From Melieria omissa (taxonomy: Eukaryota; Arthropoda; Insecta; Diptera; Ulidiidae): DNA of 64,000 bases. The notes under the pieces were generated by a model. It was not told the DNA's origin. It ran no database searches and saw nothing but the letters and a program-made list of their open reading frames with translations. Location: assembly GCA_963971225.1 (NCBI GenBank), contig OZ020267.1, positions 102,993,729-103,057,728 of the forward strand. The letters are read 5' to 3'. The position numbers and the translations under genes are program-made. Positions 11,370 to 23,668 of the stretch are shown piece after piece (the stretch's first letter is position 1; each line of letters begins with the position of its first letter).

Positions 11370-13570
11370 TAAAAAAAGCTTCTTCCAATAAAGCATTTTT
11401 GTAAAATGCTTCTTCCAAAGAAAAATTTTTGTACTACTTGAACTTGGTTATTTTATGGTATTTTAAAAATACAAATCTTTTCAATTGTATATTAATGAAT
11501 TATCAATTATGAATTAATCTGCCTACGCCTAGAGAGACAATTTTTTTAATATTCCCAACTTTAACTCTTTTGTTATCAACTGTTAGTTTTTGTCAAGAGA
11601 AATTATTGGATGTAGATTTGAGGTGTAGAAATAACCAGCTTCTGCAGGCTTACGGCTTTTTTAAGACCCTAAAAATATTATAATTTTTAATTGTTATCGG
11701 TATGGATATCGATAAAGTTCAACGATTCTTTACAAAACCCACTTGATTACATCAATTTTTGTGGGAAACAATGTTGAACAACTTTGATCTTGCGATTTTT
11801 TATCATTGTTCCAACAAAATTTATGAATCAATGATTTTTTTTAATAACTTAGACTTAGAAATTTAATTTTGAATTATTTACGGACAGTATTTTAATTAAA
11901 AATTTTTTAACTATTTCAAAACACTTGGAAGCCTTAAATCTGCCTGCATTGAGTACGTCGAGAACATCAGATGAAAGTCAATACTGCAAATTATAGCAAC
12001 ACTTTTCTAGTGAATTCATTTTTGAACTTTTTGAAAAATTTCAAACATATCTAAAATTGTACATAAGTACTATCAGACACAATCAAAAACGTTGCCTTAT
12101 CGACTGCCCTACCTACATTTCAGATTTATGTGGGAGCGTAAATACAATAAACGATACATTACACTTCTTGACAACAATTCGCTTCATAGAAATATATATT
12201 TTGTAAATGTCTCCTTTCTCACTTACTTAGTATGCAAAAGGCAACATTATTGCCTCATTTTCAACAACCAACGCACGAAACTCCCACGCAACATCAACGT
12301 ACAAACGAAAATATATATGAAAAAGAGAAAATTGCGGAAAACCCATAACAAGTTGCAAAAAAAGACATTGCAGAAATAAAGAAAAAAATTTTAAATTTAC
12401 CAAGCAGCGCTACATGAGAAAAAAACACATTGCACATACTGCAGAAATGACAAAAATGGCAGAATTTCTTGTGCATTAGAAATTCCAAACTGCGAACGCA
12501 AGTGGGCGGAGTGCAATGCACAGAATGGAAGGAATGCTGAAGTAGTCGCAGCCAAAGCACCAGACGTTTGCTGATGTTGGGAAAATTTTCGAACGTGACA
12601 AGTGCATGTGGCGTCGTTGTGATTTTCATTTGCGATGGCAACTCTGATTACAGACTGGCAAAGCGAGCGTGGCAATCGCGCATGGATGAGTCGAGCGAAA
12701 CCGATAACACTAATGTTGTGGGTATTGATAGCTGATGATGTGTGCTGTTTGGGAATGGAATTCATAGCTAATGGACGCATGCTTGCTGAGACAATTTAAC
12801 TATAGAATACTGATACAAATTTTTAAATTTTAAAACAAATGTTTGGCTTTATGATACTTTTTAAGAAACAACGGATTTTCTTCTCTTTTTTTATGATGGT
12901 TAAGCAATTTTTAAGTGTTTCTTGTAGTCAGACATTTAAACATTTATTATAGTCAAGACACATATTTATTATTAGTTTTATGTGATTAAACAGCTCAACT
13001 ACTGAGCCTCATATGCTCAACTTCCGTATAAATAATAAGAAAACTATGCATTAAAGTCAAACCTTTGCCAATGTTGCAATAAGCTTCACTGCTTCATGGT
13101 GAACTGTTGCACTTTGACAATGTCTAAAGCATAGTTATTAAATTAAATGAATATTCATTTGTCAATCAATTTTCTAATTAAAGAGAATCAAAATTTTTAA
13201 CAGCTCTGATTGACACCTGTGGTCAAGTAAAGGTTTATGTATGCAACATTCTTCTGAGCACCCTACTAGTCATCTTATCAGACACTGATGCAGAACTATT
13301 CAGAACAATTCAAAGCAAAGTATCTCAACGAAAAAAGTTATTTTTTCTTAAAATCGAATGCAAGTTTTGGTAAATAACTGCACAGTGCTTAGCTTAAATG
13401 ACTCAAGGTCAATCATTATGGCCAAAAAATCACAACAAGCCATCTCTTTGTGCTTAGGTGAGCTTTTTCAGAAAAAGTTGTTTGTTGAAAATTTAAATTT
13501 TTATAGAAAAAACTGCATAGTAAACAGTTTTTAATATTTATTGTCAAAGTTGGTGAGAAGTTACAACGAG
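11370..13570. other. Intergenic DNA
   Basis: AT-rich, with a less AT-rich patch near 12,400-12,780 that opens several overlapping frames. None has a domain, signal peptide or supported splice. No gene seen. Confidence 0.4.
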
Positions 13571-13573
13571 CCA

Positions 13574-13872
13574 TTGCCGGCCTCGATAGTCCAGTGGGTT
13601 GTGCACTGGCTTCTCATACCGAGGCCCTAGGTTCGAGTCCTCGGGCTCATCTACTTCTATCGCTATCGACATGAAGCAAATGAGAATTACAAAAATCATA
13701 CAGGTGCGCTCTTGGTAAACTGTAGGTCCCGGCCCCTTCCCCCATCCATTCCACTTGATATGTGTGTTGTACCACATGTTGAAAAAGACAAAGTTGCATA
13801 CACATTTCAAAGACAGATGAAATATGTAGTATCACAATGGGCCTATTAATAGGCCATAACCTAACCTTACCT
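13574..13872 (+). repeat. tRNA-derived SINE, near complete
   Basis: The head has an A-box-like TAGTCCAGTGGGTTG and a B-box-like GGTTCGAGTCC. A unique body follows, and the tail contains CATAACCTAACCTTACC. The same family is seen at 1,103 (head), 52,764-53,210 (minus strand) and 56,105-56,274 (3' part). It depends on a LINE for movement. Confidence 0.75.
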
Positions 13873-14204
13873 ACAACGAGCCATCCCTTTAAGTTTTTTA
13901 AGAGAAACTTACCACTTACAAAGGTTCATCTAGAATTCAACAAATCTGCAGCGAATGTACTTACAGTAACTATCGATGGCATCGATGGATCCACTAAACA
14001 CAAGTAATTTTCTCTGCAAAAACTATCTCAATGAAAAAGAGATGGAATTGGTTCATTACGTTTCATGTCAATGTCCAGGTCTACAGTCGATGCTATTAAA
14101 ATATTTTGGGTCATGCTTCTTCACAGACCTAACAGAGCAAACACAAATAAAACTATCCTAGTTCCTTAATTTCATTTCATCGCTACTTCAAGCACTTCTA
14201 AACA

Positions 14205-14430
14205 CAACCCTGATTGGCCTAGTTAAGGGCCCATTAAGGTCTATGTGTGGTTTCACCACTGAACCTATACCCGATTGTCTCTGGGAGAGCAATTGGTTCG
14301 CCAGGAACAATACTTGGCATAAGTTTTGACATGAACCCGCGGCAAAATGGACACACCAATGTCTCTGAGTGAAAATAAGGACCTTCCTGCACATTTTCTT
14401 TGAACATAGCCAAACTAAACCTAACCTAAC
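14205..14430 (+). repeat. Retroposon-like repeat with AACCTAACCTAACC tail
   Basis: About 225 bases of moderate GC content end in AAACCTAACCTAACC. The tail class matches the SINE family but the body differs. Probably the 3' end of another retroposon. Confidence 0.35.
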
Positions 14431-14705
14431 CATATTACTTTATCATAGCGCTCCAGTAGTTCGTTGTTAATCGACAATACTCATTGTTTTTTTCCTAAAT
14501 TACTTGACACTTGTCCGGGACTCATTCACGCAGAGCAATTAAACCGTTTAAAAATTATATTTTATGATACGTTCGAAAGTCTCCGCCTGACTTGACTGAG
14601 CCTATGATTAAACTTTTCCTATAAGTAGTAAAATGGCAACTAAGAAAGTTATTAAAGCGATTTGGCCAAACTCTAAAGTTAACGAACAGTAGTAAGGTGC
14701 ACATG

Positions 14706-16535
14706 ATGTCTCTAGTGACCATAAAGGATATAACGCTCATCATGAGATGTGTGTAGCATGAAAATTATTCTGAATATAATGAAAATAAAATAATGAAAAT
14801 TTCATTGGACATGAAAATACTTTAGAAATAAAACATAAAAAAGTTATAGACTGTGAAATTGACTGACCCAACAAAGATGTGTTAAAATTCACTACTAAGT
14901 TACAGACTTTTTAATGATATTTTTAACAGCATTTAATTTCAGCTTTCACCTGGAACGGCGTCGATATCTGCGCTCCGGAAGATGGCAAAATACTCAAGAA
15001 TCCAGTGCGATTTTTCGTGCCACTAATTGGCATTGGATTCTGGAGTGTAGCGTTGGCCAACTTCACACTGACCTACTATCGAGATGTGGACAAGCTGGTG
15101 GCCGTAATGTCTGTCATTGTGCAGCTATATCTATCGGTCATAAAACTGTTTCTTTTTGTGGCACGCGGCAGACGTTACATACGTTTAATTAAGAGCCTCG
15201 AAGAGTTGGCTATGCAAGGTGAAGACATCAAATCCTTTTCACAGTCTTTTTCGAAATGAAATCAAAAGTCTGTTATGTCTATTTGCTCTGAAAGGCAACG
15301 ATCTTGAACGCGAAGCCTGGAACACCGAAACCCGACGTGTTAAGACCATTGCTGCTTCTTATGGCACCGCTTGTTGGACCACCGGAGCAATTGCCATTTT
15401 GGCGCCAATAGTTCGACTGCTCATAATTTATTTTAAAACTGGTGAAATTGTGATTACGTTGCCACTACCAGGAATGTTAGTATAAAATCTTTAGCTTTTC
15501 AATTTTAAAACAGCCTAAAGTTACGCCCAAAAGTAGATGATGTATTGTAGGCTTACATAAAGCATTATAGTACCTTCTGAAGCCATGTCTTTGCAGCATA
15601 TTTTTAGGCTGATTGAGTTATAGTTAAATGCTTAGTTGACTTAAGCATAATTCAGTAACTGTATATATTTATGCAAACTCTCATTTATGTCAAAATATTT
15701 TTCTAATCACATTAAATTTCAGCTTTCCCTACGACAACAATAAAATTCACTACTTCATATTGACCAACATTTGGTCCATACAACTCATCTATTTGGCCAT
15801 CAATGCCATTGTGGGTGTGGACAGTCTCTTCGGCTGGTATGTGTTCAACATATCCGCCCATTTGCATATAATGCGCCTGAAACTGGAACACATCGTTCGT
15901 GAATTCAATGCACAGCCAGTGGAGATTTTTCGCCAGAATTTCGCCGCATTCATTGAATATCATCGCAAAATCATTCTTATGGCCGGCGAGTTTAATGAGG
16001 TTTTTGCGCAAATCATTTTTGCCGAAGTGCTCTTTAGTTGCCTGCAAATCTGCTTTCTGGCCTATCAGTTGGCCTTCTCCAAGGATCCGGAAACTTTGCC
16101 TTTTGTCTGCACGCTGATGGCCTCAATTTTAATACAACTGATGATTTACTGCTTTGGCGGCGAGAAGATGAAGATCGAGGTAGTTGATATCTTTATGAAT
16201 ACCAGTTGTGTAGGACAATCTCTGAACTCTCAATGTACCCGCAGAGCGATGTCATTTGTGAAAACATTTACCTGTTGACGCCTTGGCAAAATCTGCCGCC
16301 CGGCGTGCAGCGCCAGTTCCTGCTGCCGCTAATGCGCACACAACGTGTGATGACATTGACTGGCTACTTTTTTACCGCAGATCGCAACCTGCTAGTGTGG
16401 GTACGAACACAGTCTAATGCCTTTAATTCTCTTTTAGGGTTTGAACTTTAAACTTAATAAATTTCTGTCTTGCAGATTTTTAGGACCGCTGGCTCCTTTA
16501 TTGCACTGCTCTCTGCTCTGAATGAAAAACAGTAA
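14706..16535 (+). CDS. Odorant receptor A (7tm_6 family), six exons
   Basis: Exons 14,706-14,748, 14,943-15,218, 15,295-15,475, 15,723-16,179, 16,245-16,400 and 16,476-16,535 give 390 residues without a stop; phases are 1,1,2,0,0. Insect ORs are seven-helix membrane proteins with a cytoplasmic N-terminus that form odour-gated channels with Orco. Family marks seen: VARGRRYIRLI and LEELAMQG closing exon 2, GVDSLFGWYVFN, LIQLMIYCFGGEK at the end of exon 4, TGYFFTADRNLLVW closing exon 5 and IFRTAGSFIALLSAL at the C-terminus. The short first exon is placed by homology: its TIKDIT core and 43-nt length match exon 1 of copies C to F; an extra ATG lies at 14,703. The tail after SALNEKQ is shorter than in the other copies. 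AATAAA lies at 16,645. It is clearly diverged from C to F. Confidence 0.88.
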
Positions 16536-16756
16536 ACATATTTTGAATTTTTTTAAATTATCATATAATGAAAAAAAATTTTAGCTTAATATTAAAATAT
16601 TGTTCAAGTACACTTTATTAGATATGTAGACCACAAAATTTGCAAATAAAGAGCACCGATAATGTTCTAAAAAAAAGTTTCAAGTTTAAAAAGAAGCTTC
16701 AAGCTATGCTTTGTGTATGCAAACCCGGTAAATCAAACTTAAAATTATGCTAGGAT

Positions 16757-16997
16757 TTTCTTATATAATATTTGAAAAATTTTGTAATCTTCAATATTGA
16801 TTTTTCTTTAATATTCATTGCTGAACTTTAACATTTTTTCTTATATAATATTTGAAAATTTTTGTATTCTTCAATATTGATTTTTCTTTAATATTCATTG
16901 CTGAAATTAAGCATTTTTTCTTATATAATATTTAAAATATTTTCAATTTTTCAATATAGATATTTCTTTAATATTCATTGCTGAACTTTAACATTTT
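16757..16997 (+). repeat. Three tandem copies of an 80-bp AT-rich unit
   Basis: Each unit starts TTCTTATATAATATTT and ends CATTGCTGAA(C/A)TT followed by AACATTTT. Copies begin near 16,757, 16,836 and 16,917 with few mismatches. It lies between receptor genes A and B. Confidence 0.8.
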
Positions 16998-17400
16998 GAC
17001 GACACTATTAAAACTTGGTATCTGAATTACGCTTTAAAAATGTGATTCATTTTTTCACAAAACCCTATTTATTTCCACTAGACATTTGTTTGCCTCCTTC
17101 TCAATACAAAAACAATATTTTACAAATTCATTGGCGACTTCTTCTGCACTTGTCACAAAGTCATCGACTCCCTTCGACTGTCCCCGGCACACTCACAAAA
17201 TTTCACGTATTCACTCATACTTACATAGAGCATTGGTCTACTCGTTTGCCGCTAAGTAATTCCATACTATTAACTGAACAAATCATATATTTTGCTTCCA
17301 GACGTAATAACAGTTCGAATAAATGGTAACAACAATACGCCCCTCGCATTAAACGCTCTAACACTATCAACAAAAAGCACAACAAATGCCAGTATTTTCC

Positions 17401-17410
17401 TATATAAAAG
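17401..17410 (+). promoter_or_regulatory. TATA box of receptor B
   Basis: TATATAAAAG is a full-consensus TATA box 40 bases before the ATG of receptor B at 17,450. Initiation about 30 bases downstream (near TTAGATTAGTTG, 17,430) would leave a leader of only about 20 bases. No comparable TATA was found in front of copies C to F. Confidence 0.65.
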
Positions 17411-17449
17411 GTAGTTGTTCCCAAAAAATTTAGATTAGTTGCTTTTAAA

Positions 17450-20400
17450 ATGACGCAGGAGAACAGCAGTAAACAAGTGCAATATTTTCAAACTCAACGT
17501 TTGAGTTTTATGGTGCTCGGACTCGACCCAGAACCCACATCGGAGAATGACAAAGCACTCAAATGGCCCGTCCGATGTTTACTGTCCACATTCACCTCGC
17601 TGTTGCTGACTTTTTTGATGTGTTGTTTCACCGTCCAGAACTACACGCAAGTGGAAAAGGTCGTCCGAGTGATGACAGTGGTACTGCAGGGCACACTCTC
17701 CGTATTGAAGATTGTTGTCTTCTTGGCAAAATCTCCACGTTTTGTTCGATTGCTAAGGAATTTGTATAATTTGAAGTCGAAAGGTTGGTCAAATTTAAGT
17801 ATATCTATGTGTGAAAAAATTAATTTTGTTTTGAAAGACGCTATAAGACTTGATCTGTGAAATGAATTTGTACTTGAAGTGGATTGAAAAGTTCATCGGC
17901 TACTATGCCCAACTTTTTAAACGTTCTGCGACCTTAACGATCTCAAATATCGCCCCCAAAGATGGCAGCATACTCTACTCTTCAAGCGTTCCGCTATGGA
18001 GTACAGTGGAATAGTTTAGAAATTGCACGGATTAAATTCAGCTCTGACCACCTGGAGGCCAATAAAATGGTGCTATTTAAGGCTTCATTAAGTGTGAGCA
18101 ATGTTTCTTTATTGAAAAATATAAACCAAAGAGTCAGAGATCTACTTTCGGATACTAAGTACCTGACATTGTGGTAATATGTTTTAAAAGATTCCTGTCA
18201 AAAAGAATGAAAACCTGAAGAGTCAACTACCAATAGATCTCATGCCATCTATCAGCTCCTAACGTTTTCGAGCCACAAAGATAATTGGTTCTTTGGATGT
18301 CCTATGTAGATATTGTAACGATGAGTCACTCTGTGCTGTGCTATGCATGAATGCTTTTACGAGCATACTTTTAGGCATGCACGTTGAAGTACGGCCGGCA
18401 TGCTATAATGCCGATATGACAGGGATGGTTCGCGGTGGTAATAGGTTGTGCTAGAACGATCGAAATAGAAAGTACAACTGGAATGTGCAAGAAACTTCGG
18501 CGCTATAAGAAAACCAGTATAAAACCAGCAGTGTGCAGCGCAGGGAGTCGAGTCTATGTTGAGCAAGCAAAGGGGAAACATGCAATAGTAGTAGTGTAAA
18601 GTAGTAACAAGTGTAAATTTGTAAATAACGCGATTGTTGGTTTCTGACTGCGTTTTGCGCTGAATAATTGAAGTGGTTTTATTTTCAAGCACAATCCAAA
18701 ACGAACTTGGAAAAGTCAAATATCCGTAACAATATATTCGTATGACTGGCGCCAAATCCCTAAGGAGAGCTACGATCAGCGTAACAAAACAAGAGCTATT
18801 TTTCACACTAAGTGATAGGCTTTTGCCTGCTGATATTGCGCCCTTTGATAAGAAATATTAAATTATTAATTTTTATTTGGGTGTTGGCTAAGTTGAGTTA
18901 CGAGCCCATGACCAATCAAACAGCTATTTTGACCACCGAAGCATCCAACAATGCTTGAGGTGTATTTGTATTTGAATTCAAGGACTGACAACATTTAAGA
19001 ACACTCTTCAATTCGAATCTGCATGACTACGCACACAAATGAACGTCTCCTATGATAAGAGATAGTTTAATCGAGGTTGATCAAAAGTTATGTTAGGATA
19101 TGTATGGAAGGGGTGTGTGCAGTGTAGGCCGTACTTTCACTTGGAAGCCAGAATGGGCCTTGTGAATATCTTCTTGTGGTACTTATAAGATGATTTTCAG
19201 TCTCAATATGAGCAATCGACATACTTTGAATCTCTTGATGAAGAAAAATAGATACGAAATTCACCGAGCTAACTAGGTCCCTCAGAGGCCGAGTCGGTGC
19301 CTTAGCTGAGTCAGGAAGTATTGTATCGTGAGCGCTGAGCTTACTAGATCCCTCAGAATGAGGATTCTATGCCCTCTCAGGGTCAGAGAGTGGCACAGAA
19401 GTATTGTATCGTGTCCACTTCTTCATGTTCTTCCAGAAGCGCCAAGTAATGAGCATAGCCCCAATAGCGTATTTTCAACTTATCACGAGCTGCTGCATAA
19501 AGAATTGACCCAGGGACAGTACAAATCAGGGTTTTTCATCGACAGGATTGGCCAAAGTGCCCTATTCTGCCTTGAAGATTCTATATCTTTACTACTAATT
19601 CACCTTTCAATTGTCTTGTACTGGGTAGAAAACGGAGGAAGCATAAAAAACTTCGGTGTTCGGCAATGCGAATTCCTTTCTAGTCTTGACACCTCAGAGT
19701 GATCTGGAACCCAGCAGGAAGTGAGACTATGGTATCATATGCTTGGAAGGGATGTGCAGCATTTCTACGGCATTACCACCTTTGATTTCACAACGATTCC
19801 AAGCGCTTTGAGAGACAACCACAGACTACGCGTGACTTCGCATCTAAAGAAAATATCTTCTTAGATGCTTGGATCTTAAACCAGTTTAGAAAAGAAACAC
19901 TGAACAATACATATTTTTTAATAGTTGAACTGCATACTTTAACTACTAAATGTAAAAAGTAGTGTTGGAATTACTTTCTCTTTTACTTGAAAGCTAACGA
20001 AGAGGAATGCAAAATATGGACACGGGAGAATCAGCGGCAAGAGCTCATCGCCAAAGTTTACTACATTTCCTGCTGCGCTACTGGCACCGCCTACTGCGCC
20101 ATACCCTCAATCGTACTGCTGTACAGTTATTTCAAAGGCCACACCGTGCAAACGTTGCCCTTTGAAGCACTGTAAGTTCCACCCACAAAGACATAGTGAA
20201 ACCACCGCTCAGTGTCGTTCGTGTTGTTGCAGCTTCCCCTACGACTACAAACAGCCCATTTTGTACATCATTTCCTATGCGTGGTGTGTGATTTTCACTG
20301 TGTACGCCGTACACGCCATCGTTGCCGTTGACGGACTCTTCTGTTGGTGTATCTTCAACATTTCGGCGCACTTTAATATACTACAACAAAAACTGCAGCG

Positions 20401-21529
20401 AATAGCGAACAACTTGTGCGAGCACAACTATGCACTCTTTCAATTGCAGATTGCATACGCTGTGCGCTACCATCGGCACATCATTGCGCTCACCGACGAG
20501 TTTCGCGATCTCTTTGCGCCCATAATTTTGTCCGAGGTTGCAGTCAGCTGTCTGAAATTATGCTTTTGCGCATATCAGCTGAGCGGCGCGCTGGAACCAT
20601 CGGTGTTCCCGATAATAGTGATTGGTTTGATCACTGTATTTATGCAGTTAACTATTTACTGCTTCAGCGGCGAGAAAATTAAGAATGCGGTTGGTTTAGA
20701 TGGACTTAAAGAGCAAAGTGTGTAGTTAATTTTTAATTGGATTTATTGATTGTTTTTTAGAGTGGAACACTTGCTGATTCGATTTGTATGTCATTTCCCT
20801 GGGAGCGTATGTCGCCGGCCATGAAGCGTTTGTTGTTGTTGCCCATAATACGTGCTCAACGAAGGATCACACTAATCGCCTATATTTTCGTGGTGGATCA
20901 TAGTCTACTGGTTTGGGTAAAATACATTTTGATGAGTAAAATCATTGAACAATTAAAAAAAAAAGTATTGCTGTTAAGAAATTTAAACAAATATTTATCA
21001 TTTGTTTCATTTAATTGGCGTCACAACTCTATCTGAATCTTCTTCCTTATTAAGGTAGCTTTCTATTTTTTATGTTTAATTTTATATTTTTTTTAAATAC
21101 AAAAATATAGAAAATATATATTTTTTTAATTTTTGTTTTGTTCCTTGTTCCCTCCTCTCTGGAGCATAGGGCCTCCACAAGACAGCCTTGTGTTGGTTAC
21201 GTTAATCGGTAATATATATTTTTTTAATTAAAATCGATAAATTGGTCAAATAATTACAAAAGAGTACTTAATTTTTTAACAACTATGGCATAGAATCTAA
21301 AGTTAAAATAGAATGAAAATGAGAATTTTAAACTTCAGTGATTTTCCCAATCGACCCTTTCGTAATCAATTTATTGGTATAACTGAAGTAAAAATAAAAT
21401 CATTTTATTCTTTTACAGATATTCAAGACCACCGCTTCGGTCATTGGACTACTGTCGGCTGTAAATGATGGAAATGGAAATCAAAACGACTTGGTTCATA
21501 AAGAATTAGTTCAAACAAAATTGAATTAG
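17450..21529 (+). CDS. Odorant receptor B (7tm_6 family), five exons
   Basis: Exons 17,450-17,783, 19,994-20,171, 20,233-20,689, 20,761-20,916 and 21,419-21,529 give 411 residues with GT/AG sites throughout and phases 1,2,0,0, equal to those of exons 2-6 in its neighbours. Exon 1 merges what is exons 1 and 2 elsewhere and starts MTQENSSKQVQYFQ. Family marks: AVDGLFCWCIFN, YRRHI-like loop before LSEVAVSCLKLC, LTIYCFSGEKIKN, VVDHSLLVW, IFKTTASVIGLLSAV. The C-terminus has an extra Asn/Gln-rich tail ending LVQTKLN. Intron 1 is 2.2 kb and holds a solo LTR and a possible receptor relic. It is the most diverged member of the cluster and the only one with a TATA box. Confidence 0.88.
17862..18014 (+). 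pseudogene. Possible receptor-exon relic inside intron 1 of receptor B
   Basis: A 50-residue frame contains NIAPKDGSILYSSSVPLW, which lines up with ICAPEDGKILKNPVRFFVPL in exon 2 of receptor A (shared I, A-P, D-G, I-L, V, P-L). It starts MNLYLKWIEKF and stops at 18,012-18,014 with no donor in the expected place. It may be a remnant of a lost receptor or chance similarity. Confidence 0.35.
18314..18731 (+). mobile_element. Solo LTR in intron 1 of receptor B
   Basis: A 418-bp segment starting TGTAACG and ending GTAACA is flanked by a 4-bp direct repeat ATAT (18,310-18,313 and 18,732-18,735), as left by LTR-LTR recombination of a retrotransposon. It contains a TATAAAACC near 18,518 as an internal promoter candidate. 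No internal retroelement sequence remains. A 4-bp duplication suits Ty3/gypsy. Confidence 0.6.
18740..19985. other. Rest of intron 1 of receptor B, no gene
   Basis: It contains a partial direct repeat near 19,265-19,400 (GAAGTATTGTATCGTG occurring twice with GACC/GATCCCTCAGA-like segments). A 124-codon open frame at 19,328-19,702 starts at a non-ATG codon and has no domain, so I do not call it. Confidence 0.4.
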
Positions 21530-21965
21530 TTGAGCTATAGTTAATCATTAGTTAAACCCACATAACGAAAGAGAATTAGTTGAGCTATAGTTAATCATTA
21601 GTTAAACCCACATAACTAAAAAGAATTAGTTCAGGTATAGTTAGTCAGTAGTTGGACCAACGAAACGAAAATTTATACCTGTAGACCTATAGTTAATCAT
21701 TAGTTAAACCAACGAAACGAAAGTTTATAAGTTGAGCTATAGTTAATCATTAGTTAAACCCACATAACGAAAAAGAATTAGTTCAGGTATAGTTAATCAT
21801 TAGTTAGACCAACGAAACGAAAATTTATAAGTTGAGCTATAGTTAATCATTAGTTAAACAAACGAAACGAAAATGACTTAGATGACGCATATAGCTAATC
21901 GTTAGTTAAACCAACGAAACGAAAATAAATTAGACGAACTATAGTTAATTGTTAGTTAAACTGTT
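21525..21965 (+). repeat. Minisatellite directly after receptor B
   Basis: About seven units of 55-65 bases carry GAGCTATAGTTAATCATTAG, TTAAACC and AACGAAACGAAAAT. It begins within the last codons of receptor B. A shorter version occurs at 33,640-33,860, where it again follows a copy of the end of receptor B. Confidence 0.85.
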
Positions 21966-22165
21966 TTAAATCACTAGTCATATGTGTAGTAATTTAATGT
22001 TATTCAAGCAACACCCAACTTATCATTTTTTCAAGCATTCGGTGATTTTCTTTCACCACATGGTCAAACGTTTAGTAAATTTCATTTCAAACTAATTATC
22101 TCCTGAAGTTTTTCAAGTAACAAAAAAAAACTATCATAAAGCAGTACTTTCACAACAGTCGCTCA

Positions 22166-22265
22166 ACATTTCGGCAACTCTAATTTCAATTAATCAACCC
22201 TTTCCTCATACATTCTCAGAAAATATGTCGCATCATAACGCCTCTTCGGCTAGAAACTTTTAATT
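22166..22265 (+). promoter_or_regulatory. Distal half of the conserved receptor upstream block (copy C)
   Basis: It matches the first 95 bases of the block found intact before D, E and F (TTTCGGCAACTCTAATTTCA ... ATGTCGCATCATAACGCC). It is cut from its proximal half at 26,484 by the insertion of 22,281-26,482. Confidence 0.7.
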
Positions 22266-23668
22266 ATATAAATAAATTAATCTATATTTATATAAAAAAC
22301 TTAACAGTTTGTGTGTAGCCAGTGTTCGAAACGGTTCATTCTTTCAGAAAAATTTTTTTAGTGTGATAGTAGATATCAATACGGTGGTTTATAGCAATAT
22401 TACATGTTTGTACGACAGGTGGGCGTGGCACCTCCCATACAACCTAAATTTTTAATATGGTATATCTTTGGAATTATAAGTCGGACCGCGTTGAAATTTG
22501 GTACAGCGTCATGGCGTAGACGTATCATTCTACAATTTAATGGGCGTTGGACAAGGGGCGTGGCACTTTTTAAATTCCGGTGGAACTATAGCATTCACAT
22601 CAATGACACTCGGTACAAACTTACGATTTAGTGGTGTCCTTCGGCAGGGGAAATAAGGTGGATTCTGGAAAAGAGGCGTGGCACCGCCCATACAACTCAA
22701 TTCGTTAATATGGAATCTCCTCGGAATCGTTAGCCGCACAGCATTGAAAGTTGGTGTACCGTCGTCTCATAGTTATGTCATTCTGCTGGTGAGATTTGTT
22801 GGGCGTTTGACAAGGGCTGTGGCCCATTTTTTATGACCCAACATTTCAGCAGAACTGATACTGATGATAGATACAAACATCCATTTTTTACTGTAAGTAC
22901 ATCTTAAAGACTGAATCTCCGCCAAAACGGGATTTTTTGAAATTCAGTTTCTAAAAAGGTAAAACATGGGTTAAATTGTTGTATGAAGAAGCGTGATTTA
23001 ATAAACAAATTGAATTTGAACTTCCTGAAAATATTGTAGATCAAAACATATTGGAGACGTATTTTATAATTTTTCGAAAATCAAAATTTAATTTAACAAT
23101 GGGTTAAAGTTTATTTACGGAAAGACTCCGAAACACACCGAACACGAACCGATGGGCCTATTGACTTCAACAAATGTAAACATAATTGAAATAAACAAAA
23201 TAAGACACGCGCTTCTCATTATTTTCAAAATGGAAATCTAACTGGATCAACGACGGGTTAAATGTGTGTATGGGGAAACAAATTTTGTTGAGTCTTTTGA
23301 TTTCAAACTTAGTGAAAGTAAAATAATTTGATACGTGTTTTTCATTTTTCCGAATATTAGAATCGGACAGAGTCAGGGATCGGTTAAAGTTTGTATGGAG
23401 AAGCTGTGAAAAATATGAATTAATGGGCCCATTGACATCAAACTTGGTGAAAGTAATCTTAGTGAGAAATAATTTGACACGTGTTTTTCACTTTTTTGAA
23501 AATCAGAATCTAACGGGGTCAACAATGGGTTAGCAATTTGTATGGAGAAACAAGATTTATTGGGCGTTCTGACTTAAAACTTTTCAAAAGCACTTCAATT
23601 GGGAAAAAATAAAAACGTGCTTTTAATTTTTTTGAAAATCGAAATCTTCCATGATAAACGAAGGGTTA

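Noticed and set aside
12294..12780. Overlapping minus-strand frames of over 100 codons
   Set aside because: No domain, no splice support, and they overlap each other in different phases.
13574..13650. tRNA gene
   Set aside because: It has A- and B-box-like motifs but no paired acceptor stem, and it is part of a dispersed SINE with copies at 1,103 and 53,210.
13976..14003. Possible first exon of receptor A (MASMDPLNT) with a GT in the right phase
   Set aside because: The segment at 14,706-14,748 matches exon 1 of the other copies in length, phase and residues; this one does not.
18357..18806. 149-codon minus-strand frame
   Set aside because: It lies across the solo LTR and is antisense to it; composition only.
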